64,000 bases of DNA from Scortum barcoo (GCA_023238725.1 CM041548.1:17009752-17073751), one strand, 5' to 3'; counted from the stretch's first letter, positions 49,301-61,690 are shown. Translations and numbers: made by a program. Notes: generated by a model not told the origin, from the letters alone.

Positions 49301-50874
49301 TTCGTGAAACACTATTTGTTTTGAGACATGTTCTCCTTACCAGAGATCTTATAAAAACATGTTGCTTTTGGTGTGCGTGGCGTCAGGGCAGCAATTGCAC
49401 TTCATTACTTCTGACCGCTGCAGCCTTTGGAGCAATAATTGGCCACATACTTCCCACTTGTAACTTCAACTTTTATAACGCTGCAGACTCTGCTCTGAAT
49501 TCAAACACTGTTTCTTTAGCCAACTTATCAAACGTTTTGACCTCCATACTGGTTCGACATGCTTTTGTTCTAATTCTCCAGCATGTCACCGGAATAGACA
49601 AATAAAACGCCACTTGATTTAATGAATTTAATATAGAAGTAAATGCTCGTTAGCTTGAACTTCTCATGACAACTTAACAAGATTTAAAGCCTCTCTGGGA
49701 TCCATATCGGCAGATCGGTTCCTTTGCGAACATCCCAAAGAGACGTGGAATTTGCAGCTGATGCGTTTAAGGTCTTTTCATCCAGCTAAGAAGGCTTTCT
49801 GCTATGATCAGTTTAAATGGCTCCTGCCGGGGCCTGCAGCCTTTTTGTGCTTCACACCCTCTGTGTACACCAAGTGTCATTCTCACTCCCACAGCTCATC
49901 AATCATATCAAGCTCCTTTTCAGTTTTTCTGGATGAGGGAGTCCCTCACCTCAACTCATGCTCACATTCCCATTCTAGTCCATTTATTTTTCTAAACCGC
50001 AGGACTTTCGACTCAAAACCGGCATTACAAAATCCCAAATCACTTTATAATTACCGGCACAAAAATATTTAATTTTTTTTTTCCACTATAATTTAACAGA
50101 ATATATTTTACTTTGAAAACCAATATGTGTAAATGGCAACCATTCTTGTTGGAAAAGTAAAAAAAAAAAGGAGCTGACAAATGTTCGCCTTTGGTGGTGT
50201 TGAGAAATCAGAGATCAGATAACTTGTTGTTGTAGATTTGGAAATCTATTCTAGAAATTGATATCAACTCAGATATAATGATGTACACATCTGAGGAGAA
50301 ACAGTGATTACTTCAGTGTACAACTTAAAGCCAAACCTTAATAATTAGAGACCACACAGTTGGTTTATCCTCAGTAGAAGAAGAAAATTGACTTGGAGTT
50401 GCACGCGTTGATGTCAGTATTTACCGTAATAATTACAGGTTGACTTACATCTCATGAATTAATGAGTTCACTCCTTGGTGCCCTTTCAGCACTAAACTCT
50501 GTTCTGTGGCATCTTTTTAAAGTGTTTGCTTTATCGGCCGAACAGATGAGTTCTTCATTTGCAGGTCTCGGTTATTGCCCCGCAACCTGAAAACATTTAA
50601 GACCCGGTCATTAATTCAAACAAAGGCAAAGTGATGTCAGCCAAAACACGAGGCCTTCTTCTTCCCCCGCAGTGTTGTGCAACTCACAGCCATGCAGTGA
50701 GCTAAACACACCACTAAGGAAAAATGGTATAAAACAAAAAAACCCAAGAAATTCGATGAAAAGATAACTGGATGTTGTATGTTAGCTGAATGGAAAGTAA
50801 AAAAAAAGCGCCTTATGGATTTTAATGTTGTTTTTCAATTGTTTTTTTCTTCTGCTTTTACTGTTTTATGCATC

Positions 50875-50965
50875 TCTTTGCACTGAAAAGGGCTGAACTT
50901 CCAATTTTGTTGTACAATGTACAATGACAAAAGATATATTCTATATTCTTCTATTCTAAATGTGT
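50875..50965 (+). repeat. LINE/SINE 3' tail, L2-like
   Basis: CAATTTTGTTGTACAATG and ACAATGACAAAAGATATATT are followed by TATTCTTCTATTCTA. Fish L2-type elements end with 'ttgttgtacaatgacaataaag' and TATTC-type tandem units, so this looks like a truncated 3' end. No coding part was found upstream. Confidence 0.45.
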
Positions 50966-53900
50966 ATTCTGCATTTTTCTTTAACCCTCACTATTTGAAC
51001 TTCTTGCTTAAGTAATTTAACCTCACTTCATTTAAAACCAAATGATTTTTATTTTACTTGCATCTTGCTTTCACTTTTCGATCCCTTATTTTTATACCAG
51101 GGCTACATGATGATAGAAATGACATCATTATATCATTGGTGCACTCTGGTCACCACAGCGGGTCCTTTTTCCTGTCACTTCTTTGCTTACTTTAAGTCCA
51201 CGAAACTCAGTTGTAATCCAGTAGTTTGTGCTGAAGCAAATTTCTTTGTGTACGATTTATAATACTGGAATAAAGAGCACACTCTCAAGGCATTTTTAGG
51301 CAAAGATTTAATCTAATATAGAGCAAAAGTCTATAGACAGATGTTCTATTTTTAATTTAACTTCCTCTCTCCATGTTTTTATTCATTTCCATGTGAGCAG
51401 GTGGTCTCTTTAGGGGATTCAATGGCCCTGAGTGTTCATACTGCAGGTACTGTGCTCTGTAATATCTGATTTGGTCGCAGGCCAGCGCTGTCCTCCCTCA
51501 GGGAGTTGAACCGCCTCACCATCCCTCAGCTCTTCCTCAGTTAGCAGGAAAGGATCCGTTTTCAACAACCTGGCCGTGCATGTGAGGGGTTGGAGGTGCG
51601 CGTGCGTATGTGCGCGCGTGGAGATGACAAGAGAAACGCCACGCTCGACATCCTGAGCCACCAGAGACAAAACTTCCCCCTGGGTTTAGAAGTGGTTCTC
51701 TGTCCCTCCTGTCCTCACGCCAACAAAGAACAACGCTTAAGACCCACATAGGTGTTTGCCAGCTTGTGTGGACTCTTCACACTCCGCTGGACACAGGACA
51801 CATTCCAGCGAGGGTGTCGGGTCAGTGCAGGCGCTGAAGGACACGCAGCGGTTTGCAGGCCGCAGTCATTTGTTTAACCTCTGATTAGGCCCAGGAATGT
51901 CAACTATGAGGAGACACTACAGGTCCCGACAGCATTGTTTGACATGCAAGCAAGCAAGCGAGTCACCGATCGAGACAATGGCCACTCCGCTGGGCAGAGA
52001 AGGAGGAGAGGGATGTTTGCACCATCTGGTCTGGTCCTGGAGCAGGCGGAAGAAAGCATGTCAGTCTATCTGTGGGATTTATCTCATGTCTTTCTGTGCA
52101 ATAAGCTTTCTTTGCATGAGACACAGTGTGATTCATATCGGAAGATTTAAACCGATGTTGGAGATGTTATCATGAAAGGAAGCTTTTTAAAGTTGAAGCA
52201 CGTCTGCTTAAAGAACGACGTAATGTGGGCCAAATTTGGAAGCCCCGACTTTAAGCCTATGTCTGTCATCACATCAATTTGGCACAAAAAGTGCAGCCTA
52301 AACGCAGATTGAAAACATTAGTGCATCACATGCTCTTTTATTTAATCTAGCAACACAACACTGACCACATGTTACAAAAAGATGTTTAAATAAATCTGCA
52401 AAATCTGGAATTTAATGAGGTAAAAGCAGAGTTATCAAAGGCACATTTCTCCAGGGTTATTATCTTAACTTCCATGTTTTATGCTCAACTTCAAAACACC
52501 ATTGTACTTCTAGCAGAGTAAAAACAGAAAAAAAAGAAAACCTTTCCTCGGGAAAGCTTCTTTACATACACACACATTAAATTATACAATTTTAGTATGC
52601 TAATAAACATGTCAATTGCAATTTTACAAGTTCCAGATACACTTTATCGTCTTGCCACATGTACCTTTAGTAAATACTCCACAGTAGATCCTGCTGTTGT
52701 AAGCTGGAAGTTATGAAATGTTCACACGGATCACTTGCTGGAATCATTAACTTCATGCTTCATATCCAACTCCAGCTCCTCTTTTTTTTTTTTTTCTTTC
52801 GAAGCTGCATTGATGAGAAACAGAAACTGGTGGGATTGTGAGGCTGTGTCATGTTGTGAAAAACATTTTGGATCTAACTTGTCTTAATGATCTGCTCTTT
52901 GTCTTACAGTAAGAGGTCTTGAAAGGGTTTTATAATGTCTACACTTAGAAATAAGATTCAGTAATATGAACTTTGACCTCGTTCTTTGGAAGTTTTGTAC
53001 ATGTGGGACACCAGCTTAATATAAGCATTTACATCTTTGTGATTGTGGAGGGTCATGGTATGGTACTTCATCATTACACCCAGGAATATACTGCATCTCT
53101 CATTACTTGTTGTCCCCCCATGCACACACAGCTGTAATTGTTATATATCACTAATTATATTCGTCTGAGTGAATGTCCTTGTTTTTCATATTCAGCAAAG
53201 GTAAGGTGATCAGTCACAATCTGAACCTTGGCAGGTATTAGTCGTTTCTCAGCCAATAACAAAGGCAAATGATCTCAGTCCAGAATCTAATCCAATAATA
53301 ACCTCACATCTTGAACTCTAAAAATAATCACACTCTGTCAGGACAGCTAGTGTGTAATTGCCAGCAAATACTACAAGTGACCCTCACAGCTATTACCAAT
53401 CATTTGCACTTCAAGGTCACCTTAAAAACGAGCGTGTTTTATACATAATGCAGATAGAAATTCAGTATACACTGTACAGTACAAAAGAAAATTTCATCTC
53501 ACTTTGGATATTGTATACAGTTGGGATAACAAAAATAATACTAAAAACACAATATATAATACAATCGTAATATTGATGGGCTGCGATCTGTGAGCAACAT
53601 TTTAATAAAAAAAAAAGCCATTTCTCTCATTCATCTCTGTAAAGCGTTCCAGATTAGTTCTGTCCTGCAGTTTAAGAGTCAGTGCTGCTTTCCACTCAGA
53701 AGAGTTCAAGTCGTCCATAATCTTACAACACAGGTCCCCGGGAAAATTGCACACGTTTGTCCTTAAATGAGATCAAGTTTGTGAATCTGCTTGGGGGACA
53801 AAAATCGGTTCAGGTGATTCACGTCTTACCCCGTCTTCCTCCCCACGACTGCTCTCCAGTCCATCGAGGGGAAAGGTTACGAGGCGGCAACAGCACAGGA

Positions 53901-54058
53901 ATAGCAGTTGCTCTAGGGGAGAACCAGGTTTAATAAAAGATTCACTGGAAGACTCCCATGGCCAGCGAAATGAGATGAGACAGGGGGATAAAATAGAAAG
54001 CGTCCCTCTAATGTGCTACGTAGCCGTTTGGAAGGTGAAAGTTCGATAGTTCAGAGGA

Positions 54059-54226
54059 CTAAGAGAAGTCCAAGGAGCGGATCATCATGGCGGTGGCTCG
54101 TAGCGAGTAGCTGGGGCCCTTGAAGTAGTGCCACTTAATGCCATTTAACTTCCCTACGTACGTGCTGTCCTTGGGTGAAGTACATGCCGTTAAGGTTGGA
54201 CGGGCCACAGGCATCAAACCACCAAC
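54059..54226 (-). CDS. angpt1: angpt1 last exon, frameshifted copy
   Basis: The exon follows acceptor AG at 54228-54227 and starts GT TGG TGG TTT GAT, giving WWFDACGPSNLNGMYFTQG, the conserved fibrinogen-like C-terminal region of angiopoietin-1. The frame then breaks: after GGACAGCACGTA a tandem ACGT duplication (54156-54164) shifts the reading so that it stops at a TAA within about seven codons. The conserved tail KLNGIKWHYFKGPSYSLRA, ending MMIRSLDFS and TAG at 54059-54061, is intact in another frame. Angiopoietin-1 is a secreted Tie2 (TEK) ligand; its fibrinogen-like domain makes receptor contact. The shift may be a sequencing or assembly error or a real allele. The exon's identity is not in doubt; its coding integrity is. 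Confidence 0.9.
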   Translation of the reverse strand, partial: VGGLMPVARPTLTACTSPKDSTYVGKLNGIKWHYFKGPSYSLRATAMMIRSLDFS

Positions 54227-55789
54227 CTGTACACAGAATGAGGACAAGAAAACATAAAATATTAACTTGTACTTAAATTTGCAGAACAAACAAAGCTTAG
54301 TAGAGCGAGTTTTCCTGTTTTGTCAAGGTGTTGATAAAGTCACCACAATCATACGTTTTGTCCTTGGAAAAGGTTGAAAGTTTCCCATGGCCTCTCCCAC
54401 ATGTCCATGGCAGCGGTTCAGACACCATTTCACTGCTATCTGCTCAATGTGTTACTGTCACTGGGTTCATTGGCATGCCGGTACCTGTTGCTAAACACTC
54501 CGGGTACCTCTTTCTATTTAAAGCAAAGAGTGCATGTACATGAGCTCTAGCGTGAGAGAAGCTGATGGCATGAGACACTTTTATCCTACTCTCAAGGTGA
54601 CGCCTTGCATAGTTCCCTGTATCTGGTATTTAGAGAAAAGGTAGATATACTGAGAGTCTCATTTAGACCTGATTTTAAAACTGTGTTGTTAGTTTACAAT
54701 GGTCAATTTAGCACATCTATACTTTCTGCTCCATAACCTGGTATACTCCTGCCTGATCCCCAGGGTCATCAGAGACTAATGTATTAAATGTACCAGCTGT
54801 TAAGAGTTGTGTAAGAGAGCAGTGATTTCTTACTATGAACCGAAACTTTGGAACACCCTGCTTATAAATATTCACCATTCAACTTCTGTAAATTTGTAAT
54901 TTATTCTTCTTAATCTATTGAATCTTATTGTCACTTCTTATTGTTTGTCAATCCTTTGAAATTGTGCTTAAATGTTGTTTTTAATTGTGCAATTTAATGT
55001 AAAGCAATTTCATAGTGCTATACTATATACACTACATACTAGTGTACTATATACAGTAAATTGTTTTTACAGTTACTGATATCATTATTAGCACTATTAT
55101 ATATCTTAGATGACAGAAGAGATTTACTGAGGATAACATCTGTTCTATCCTACTACTGTGTCAAGTCTTATATCTGAACTAATAAACACACCCTCCCTGA
55201 TACAGTCAGATATAGAACGTATGCGAGGCACGCCATGTGTCAGTCACACAGTGACAAATGTCGGTGCTTCTCCTCCCTCCTGTCAGACCTGAATACCACC
55301 GTGGCCTACAGTATGACATTTCACAAGACCTGTCAGTAATCAAGAGCAATGTTCTGCCCTTGTTGCTGGCATGCATCACACAGATATAAATTTCACATTG
55401 ATTGCTGCTCCTTCATAAGTCACATACACAACATAGCACCTCCTTACATTTCCACAGCTGCATGTCGTTCCTGGATGCTGGCGCCAGTGGGAATCAAATA
55501 TGAAACTGCACGGCTCTGCTCTAATTTTTTTTTTTTTTTTACACGAAATTCAATGAGGAAAGCTGGACAACTAGTGCACCTGACATCTTTGTATATAGAC
55601 CTTGTGAAAATTAAACGCTGCTATAGTCAGTATATTAGTTATTATACTGAATAATTTAATGGTTTTTTGTACTGTGAAAGGGGTCGCATGTAGTGACAAA
55701 CCCACATGAGACTTATCACCCAACTCTGCAGTATCCTTCAGCTTTATAGCACATTTTATTGCATTTTAGCTCACTATTTAGCTTTTACG

Positions 55790-56082
55790 GTCTGCAACTT
55801 ATCGGTTTTCATTCAGCCACAGCAAGCAGCTATTTTGAAGGAGTAAACTTCAAAACAGACAAAGGTAGAAATTAGCTCATGAACGTAAAGAGACAGAAAT
55901 GTCCATCAGAAGTTGGTGGAGACCAAAAACAGAGCTATAGGGAGAGTTAATATTTGACTTACGTTTGCCATGTGGATATATGCTGGATGTGTGAAGGAGT
56001 GATACGTTTGTCGAGTGTTGCTTTTACAGCTTGTTGGTGCTGCCTCCAAGTGGCCAAAAAAACATTAATGTAGCTTTAAAAC
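55790..56082 (+). repeat. Interspersed repeat, copy 2 of 3
   Basis: Contains GTTGGTGGAGACCAAAAACA (55912-55931), GCTGGATGTGTGAAGGAGTG and ends CAAGTGGCCAAAAAAACATT, then GTAGCTTTAAAA. Same order as the copy at 13860-14305. Confidence 0.65.
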
Positions 56083-57649
56083 GTACACGAACTACATAGT
56101 TTACACATTAAAAGAAAAGACAGTTGACAACAGCAGTAGAAAAGCTGGTAGGACTTTGACGGGACAGTGTTTGGTGATAACATGTCACAAAGTGTGTGTT
56201 GTGCAACCTGCTGCTTTATTTTATTGAGACAGAGTTTTCCCACTTAAACCCGAGGCAGAATACAGTGAATGTGTCCAACTTGCCATCCCTAAGTTGTTGA
56301 TAAATGGCAGACCACACAACTGCCGACACACACATAAACATTTGGTGCGCACAGCAGCAATCCTTTGGGATTTATGATCAGTATACTCTCGCTTTCCGGG
56401 CCAGAGATTTTTACTGACTTGTAAAAACAGTGGGGATGTCTTCGTCTGAAAAAAAAAAAAGAAGTCTCAGCTAGTTCAGTTTGTTCTCATGATAGAGGAA
56501 TCCCCCCTACCTCCTACTGTCAGTGCCTTATCCCTACTGTATGTTCTGGTGCTGGGTAAATATATACATTACAGCCTGTGTGTGTCCACATTATATCCTC
56601 CTCCGTATTCTTGACACGGCAGGCTGCAGATGTCCTCATAAATGTAGCAGAGAAGTATTTTCCTCTTGTATATTCCAGACACTTACATCATTTGATGTCA
56701 GCCCTGCTCTTATAAACGTAGGGAATAAATCAAATGATATACTGTATATACTACAGCGAGCACAGTGCTGGGTTCGGACCAGCCTTCGAATCAGGCTACA
56801 TGTTGTCACGCCCCTCCTTTGTGGCTGGCCGTAGGCAGGCTATGAATCAAGCGGAGTGGTGTTGATCAGCGATCAGATGCCAGTTCCCTTTAGCCCACTG
56901 CGTTCACAATGACCTAAGAGGTAATGCTGATCTTAAATCTGCACTTGGAAATGCTTGATTAGTACCAGGTTGGGACTCCACGGCAACAGGGCTGCCACGA
57001 GGTGACAGCGAGGGTCACCGGGCTCCACTTACACAGCAGGAGAAGCAGAGTCATTTTAAATCTCTCTGACACTTGGTGCCGCGCCCAGGGATTTTTATAA
57101 TGCGCTTGTTTCCAACCCCGGTGAAACTGGGAGGGGACGCGGAATACGGCCTAATAGGTGCAGATAGATGTTTAAGTGGCCATGTTAGCCCGTTGCATAT
57201 CTCGCAAGAGCAGGTTGTGATCGTAATGGCCTGAACTTACGACTGGGCTATAACCATTGTGGGGTAGGTCATAAAGCCAGTTAGAGAAAATAGCTCATTG
57301 AAAGGTTCTATCGTGCTGTTTTCTCATAAAAGCTATTCGAAATTGTCTCGCTGGTGCCATATAGGCAAATGCTTAAAGGATCATTATGATTTATTACTTA
57401 TTGGACCTTTTTTGTTGTTGTTTTACCTATGATTTCTATTGGTAATAATAGCATTGTAACCCCCAAGTTAATTGCTGAGGTCTGAGAGCAGACGATATTG
57501 CTGAAAAAAAACACGGGAACAGGGTAGCTAAACGGTTAAATTATTACTTAAAGTGGCTCTAATTGGATATTTTTATATCAACAACTAATCAGATGACTAT
57601 ATGTACTGTTAAACCATCAGGGAATATTAACATTGCTGTCTTCTCATCA

Positions 57650-57955
57650 GAGATGTTTCCAGCAGCAGAAAGCAGCTGTTTTCAGTGGAAAAAGTATGGA
57701 TAAAAACATTACACTCTAGGCAAGCAGCACTAAATGACACACAGCCAAAGTTAGCGACTAGCTAGTGAGTACAGTGGAGCATACAGAAGCTATAGAGACA
57801 GATATTTCCCACAGGAGTTGGTGGAGACCAAAAAAGGAGCTAAAAATAGAGGCCATGTTGGATTAACTCCAAATGAATACTGCTACGTCTCTGTGTCTGC
57901 TGGATGTGTGAATGAGATGGTGATAATATGTCAACTGGTGCTCATATAGTTCTCC
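57650..57955 (+). repeat. Interspersed repeat, copy 3 of 3
   Basis: Contains CAGCAGAAAGCAGCTGTTTT, GTTGGTGGAGACC (57819-57831) and GTCTGCTGGATGTGTGAATG. It lies just 5' of the Rex3 insertion and lacks the terminal segment seen in the other copies. Confidence 0.6.
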
Positions 57956-58012
57956 TGAGCAATGACGGATTACCAGATACATTTTTGGTTTACCTCCAAA
58001 TTAAGTGGTTTA

Positions 58013-58023
58013 GATAATTGGGC
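58013..58023 (+). repeat. Target-site duplication, left copy
   Basis: GATAATTGGGC precedes the first base of the Rex3 element and is identical to the sequence directly after its tail. The first three bases could also be shared with the GGAT tail, so the minimal duplication is about 8 bases. Confidence 0.8.
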
Positions 58024-61000
58024 CCCTCCTTGAACCGCCACCTTACTGTGGTGGAGGGGTTTGTGTGCCCGAATGATCCTAGGAGCTATGTTGTCGGGGG
58101 CATTACGCCCCTGGTAGGGTCTCCCATGGCAAACAGGTCCTAGGTGACGGGCCAGACTAAGAGCGGTTCACAAGCCCATCATGAAAAAGAAGAATATCAA
58201 GGACCGTTACGTTCGCCCGGATTGGCGTTACCTGGGGCCCCACCCTGGAGCCAGGCCTGGGGTTGGGAGGGGCTCGCAGGCGAGCGCCTGGTGGCCGGGT
58301 CTTTGCCCACGGGACCCGGCCGGGCTCAGCCCGAAATGGCGACGTGGGCCCGCCTTCCAGTAGGCTCACCACCCGCAGGAAGGTCCATGAGGGGCCGGTG
58401 CAATGTGGTTTGGGTAGCAGTCGTGGCAGGGGGCCTCGACGACCCAATCCCTGGACCAAAACTCTGGCAATAGGGACATGGAATGTCACCTCGCTGGGGG
58501 GGAAGGAGCCTGAGCTCGTGCGGGAGGTTGAGAGGTACCGGCTAGAGATAGTCAAGGGCTCACCTCCACGCATAGCTTGGGCTCTGGAACCCAGCTCCTT
58601 GAGAGGGGCTGGACCCTCCACTACTCTGGAGTTGCCCAGGGTGAGCGGCGGCGAGCTGGTGTGGGCTTGCTTATAGCTCCCCAGCTCAGCCGCCACGTGT
58701 GTGGGAGTTCACCCCGGTGAACGAGAGGGTCGCTTCCCTGCGCCTTCAGGGTTGGGGGGGATAGGTCTCTTGCTGTTGTTTGTGCCTACGGGCCGAACAG
58801 CAACAGCAGTACAGAGTACCCAGGAGTCCTTCTTGGAGTCCCTGGGAGGGGTACTTGATAGTGCTCCGGCTGGGGACTCCATTGTTCTACTGGGGGACTT
58901 CAACGCTCATGTGGGTAGCGACAGTGATACCTGGAGGGGCGTGATCGGGAGGAACGGCCTCCCCGATCTGAACCCGAGCCCGCAGGTGTTCTGTTATTGG
59001 ACTTCTGTGCTAGTCACAGTTTTGTCCATAACGAACACCATGTTCAAGCATAAGGGTGTCCATCAGTGCACGTGGCACCAGGACGCCCTAGGCCGGAGGT
59101 CGATGATCGACTTTGTTGTCGTTTCATCTGATCTCCGGCCGTATGTCTTGGACACTCGGGTAAAGAGAGGGGCTGAGCTTGTCAACCGATCACCACCTGG
59201 TGGTGAGTTGGATCTCCGCTGGCAGAGGAGGAAGTTGGACAGACCTGGCAGACCCAAACGTATTGTGAGGGTCTGTTGGGAACGTCTGGCCGAGCCCTCT
59301 GTCAGGGAGGTCTTCAACTCCCACCTCCGGAAGAGCTTCTCACAGATTCCGAGGGAGGCTGGGGACATTGAGTCCGAGTGGACCATGTTCTCTGCCTCCA
59401 TTGTCGACGCGGCAGTTCGAAGTTGTGGACGCAAGGTCTCTGGTGCCTGTCGTGGTGGCAATCCCCGAACCCGGTGGTGGACACCGGAAGTAAGGGATGA
59501 TGCCGTCAGGCTGAAGAAGGAGTCCTATCATCGGACCATGTTGGCCTGTGGGACTCCTGACGCAGTTGACAGGTACCGGCAGGCCAAGCAAGCCGCAGCC
59601 CGGATGGGCGGTCCTGGAGGCAAAAACTCGGGTCTGGGAGGAGTTCGGTGAGGCCAGGCCATGGAGGAGGACTATCATATCGGTCGGCCTCGAAGAGATT
59701 CTGGCAAACCGTCCGGCGCCTCAGAAGGGGGAAGCAGTACTCTGCCAACACTGTTTACAGTGCGGGTGGGGAGCTGTTGACCTCAACTGAGGACATTGTC
59801 GGACGGTGGAAGAAATACTACTTCGAGGATCTCCTCAATCCCACCGACTTGCCTTCCAGTGAGGAAGCAGGGGCTGGGGACTCTGAGGTGGACTCGTCCA
59901 TCACCCGAAGCCGAAGTCACTGACTGAGGTAGTTCGTAAGCTCCTTGGTGGCAAGGCGCCGGGGGTGGATGAGATCCGCCCTGAGTACCTCAAGTCTCTG
60001 GATGTTGTGGGGCTGTCTTGGCTGACACGCCTCTGCAACATTGCATGGAGGTTGGGGACAGTACCTCTGGAGTGGCAAACTGGGATGGTGGTCCCTCTTT
60101 TTAAAAAAAAGGGGACCGGAGAGAGAGTGTGTTCCAACTACAGAGGGATCACACTTCTCAGCCTCCCCGGGAAGGTCTACGCCAGGGTACTGGAGAGGAG
60201 AATTCGGCGGCCTATAGTCGACCCTTGGATTCAGGAGGAACAATGCGGTTTTCGTCCTGGTCGTGGAACACTGGACCAGCTCTATACCCTCTGCAGGGTG
60301 CTGGAGGGTTTATGGGAGTTTGCCCAACCAGTCCACATGTGCTTTGTGGATCTGGAGAAGGCATTCGACCGTGTCCCTCGTGGTATTCTGTGGGGAGTGC
60401 TCCGCGAGTATGGGGTCCGGGGGCCTTTGCTAAGGGCTGTTCGGTCTCTGTACGACCGGAGCAGGAGCTTGGTTCGCATTGCCGGCAGTAAGTCAGACCT
60501 GTTTCCCAGTACATGTTGGACTCCGGCAGGGCTGCCCTTTGTCACCGGTCCTGTTCATAATCTTTATGGACAGGATTTCTAGGCGTAGCCAGGGGCCGGA
60601 GGGAGTCCGGTTTGGGAACCACAGGATTTCATCTCTGCTTTTTGCAGATGATGTTGTCCTGTTGGCTTCTTCAAGCCAGGACCTTCAGCATGTGCTGGAG
60701 CGGTTTGCAGCCGAGTGTGAAGCGGCTGGGATGAGAATCAGCACCTCCAAATCCGAGGCCATGGTTCTCGACCGGAAAAGGGTGGCGTGCCCTCTCCGGG
60801 TGGGTGGAGAGGTCCTGCCTCAAGTGGAGGAGTTCAAGTATCTCGGGGTCTTGTTCACGAGTGAGGGAAAGATGGAGCGTGAGATTGACAGGCGGATTGG
60901 TGCAGCGTCCGCAGTTATGCGGTCGGTGTACCGGACCGTCGTGGTGAAGAAGGAGCTGAGTCGAAAGGCGAAGCTCTCGATTTACCGGTCAATCTACGCT

Positions 61001-61466
61001 TCCCACCCTCACCTATGGTCATGAACTTTGGGTAATGACCGAAAGGACAAGATCGCGGATACAAGCGCCGAAATGAGTTTCCTCCGCAGGGGTGGCTGGG
61101 CGCTCCCTTAGAGATAGGGTGAGAAGCTCAGTCACTCGGGAGGAGCTCGGAGTAGAGAAACCGCTGCTCCTTCGCATCGAGAGGAGTCAGCTGAGGTGGC
61201 TTGGGCATCTATTTCGGATGCCCCCTGGACGCCTCCCTAGGGAGGTGTTCCAGGCGTGTCCCACCGGGAGAAGGCCCCGTGGAAGACCCAGGACACGCTG
61301 GAGAGACTATGTCTCTCGGCTGGCCTGGGAACGCCTCGGGGTCCCCCCGGAAGAGCTGGAGGAAGTGTCTGGGGTGAGGGAAGAAGTCTGGGCATCTCTG
61401 CTCAGACTGCTGCCTCCGCGACCCGGTCCCGGACCAAGCGGATGAAAATGGATGGATGGATGGATG
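58024..61466 (+). mobile_element. Rex3 (RTE-clade) non-LTR retrotransposon, near full length
   Basis: A 3.44-kb element in the orientation opposite to angpt1. It has a GC-rich 5' region with a CCGCCACC...GTGGTGG hairpin, an endonuclease region and a reverse transcriptase region, and ends in (GGAT)n. The internal sequence CAGGGCTGCCCTTTGTCACC near 60530 is the site of the published Rex3 RT primer, as I remember it, which supports Rex3 over Rex1. Rex3 elements are abundant in teleosts and copy themselves by target-primed reverse transcription. The copy appears complete at both ends, unlike most 5'-truncated copies, but cannot make a full protein because of many frameshifts. Confidence 0.93.
58470..61445 (+). 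pseudogene. Rex3 endonuclease-reverse transcriptase, frameshifted
   Basis: Apurinic-type endonuclease segments: GTWNVTSL (near 58480), LLGDFNAHVG (near 58900), SMIDFVVVSSDLRP (near 59110) and a frame-displaced DHHLV. Reverse transcriptase segments: YRGITLLSLPGK, EEQCGFRPGRGT, FVDLEKAFDRVPR (60342-60380), GLRQGCPLSP, LLFADDVVLL with the FADD catalytic motif at 60641-60652, then KYLGVLF and a C-terminal RPRGRPRTRW region. The homology passes through all three forward frames at more than six points (for example near 58555, 58705, 58760, 58825, 59190, 59930, 60500 and 61020), with few in-frame substitutions to stop. The intact enzyme would be about 1,000 residues. Non-functional as read. Confidence 0.92.
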
Positions 61467-61469
61467 GAT
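61447..61469 (+). repeat. (GGAT)n Rex3 3' tail
   Basis: ATGGATGGATGGATGGAT tandem units directly end the element. RTE-type elements, Rex3 among them, end in short tandem repeats rather than poly(A). Confidence 0.9.
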
Positions 61470-61477
61470 AATTGGGC
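61467..61477 (+). repeat. Target-site duplication, right copy
   Basis: GATAATTGGGC, identical to 58013-58023. It overlaps the last bases of the GGAT tail. Confidence 0.8.
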
Positions 61478-61690
61478 TTGTTTTCAACTGATTATTTGAT
61501 TACTGAGGTTTCTGCCCTGTTGAACTTTAATGTCATGTTTTCTGACTTCAGCAGTAACCTACAGTGTAAAAGTTATGATGAACTACAAAACTAATACTCC
61601 AGTTGTAATAAACAAGAATTATATGGTGATATAGGTCTCCCATGAGAGTTTGATCATCCTCACTGTAATGCGCTGTTTGGCTGCACTTAC

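Larger units (their letters stand above)
44956..54058. other. Intergenic DNA between abra and angpt1
   Basis: Holds the probable abra leader and promoter (to about 46.4 kb), a repeat fragment at 45485-45600, CA repeats at 46353-46394, T-rich tracts near 46890-46955, a LINE-like tail near 50875-50965, and the angpt1 3' UTR on the right. ATTAAA hexamers on the minus strand at 53929-53934 and 53601-53606 are possible angpt1 poly(A) signals, which I cannot choose between. The 128-codon plus-strand open frame at 49219-49605 is unassigned. Confidence 0.6.
54227..61690 (-). other. angpt1: angpt1 last intron
   Basis: A 7.5-kb intron between the last two exons. Nearly half is a Rex3 retrotransposon (58024-61466). 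Two copies of an interspersed repeat (55790-56082, 57650-57955) lie before it, with a T16 tract at 55525-55540. No other exon was recognised. Splice phases (phase 1) agree across it. Confidence 0.88.

Noticed and set aside
49219..49605. 128-codon plus-strand open frame
   Set aside because: No recognisable domain, AT-rich flanks, no promoter or splice support.
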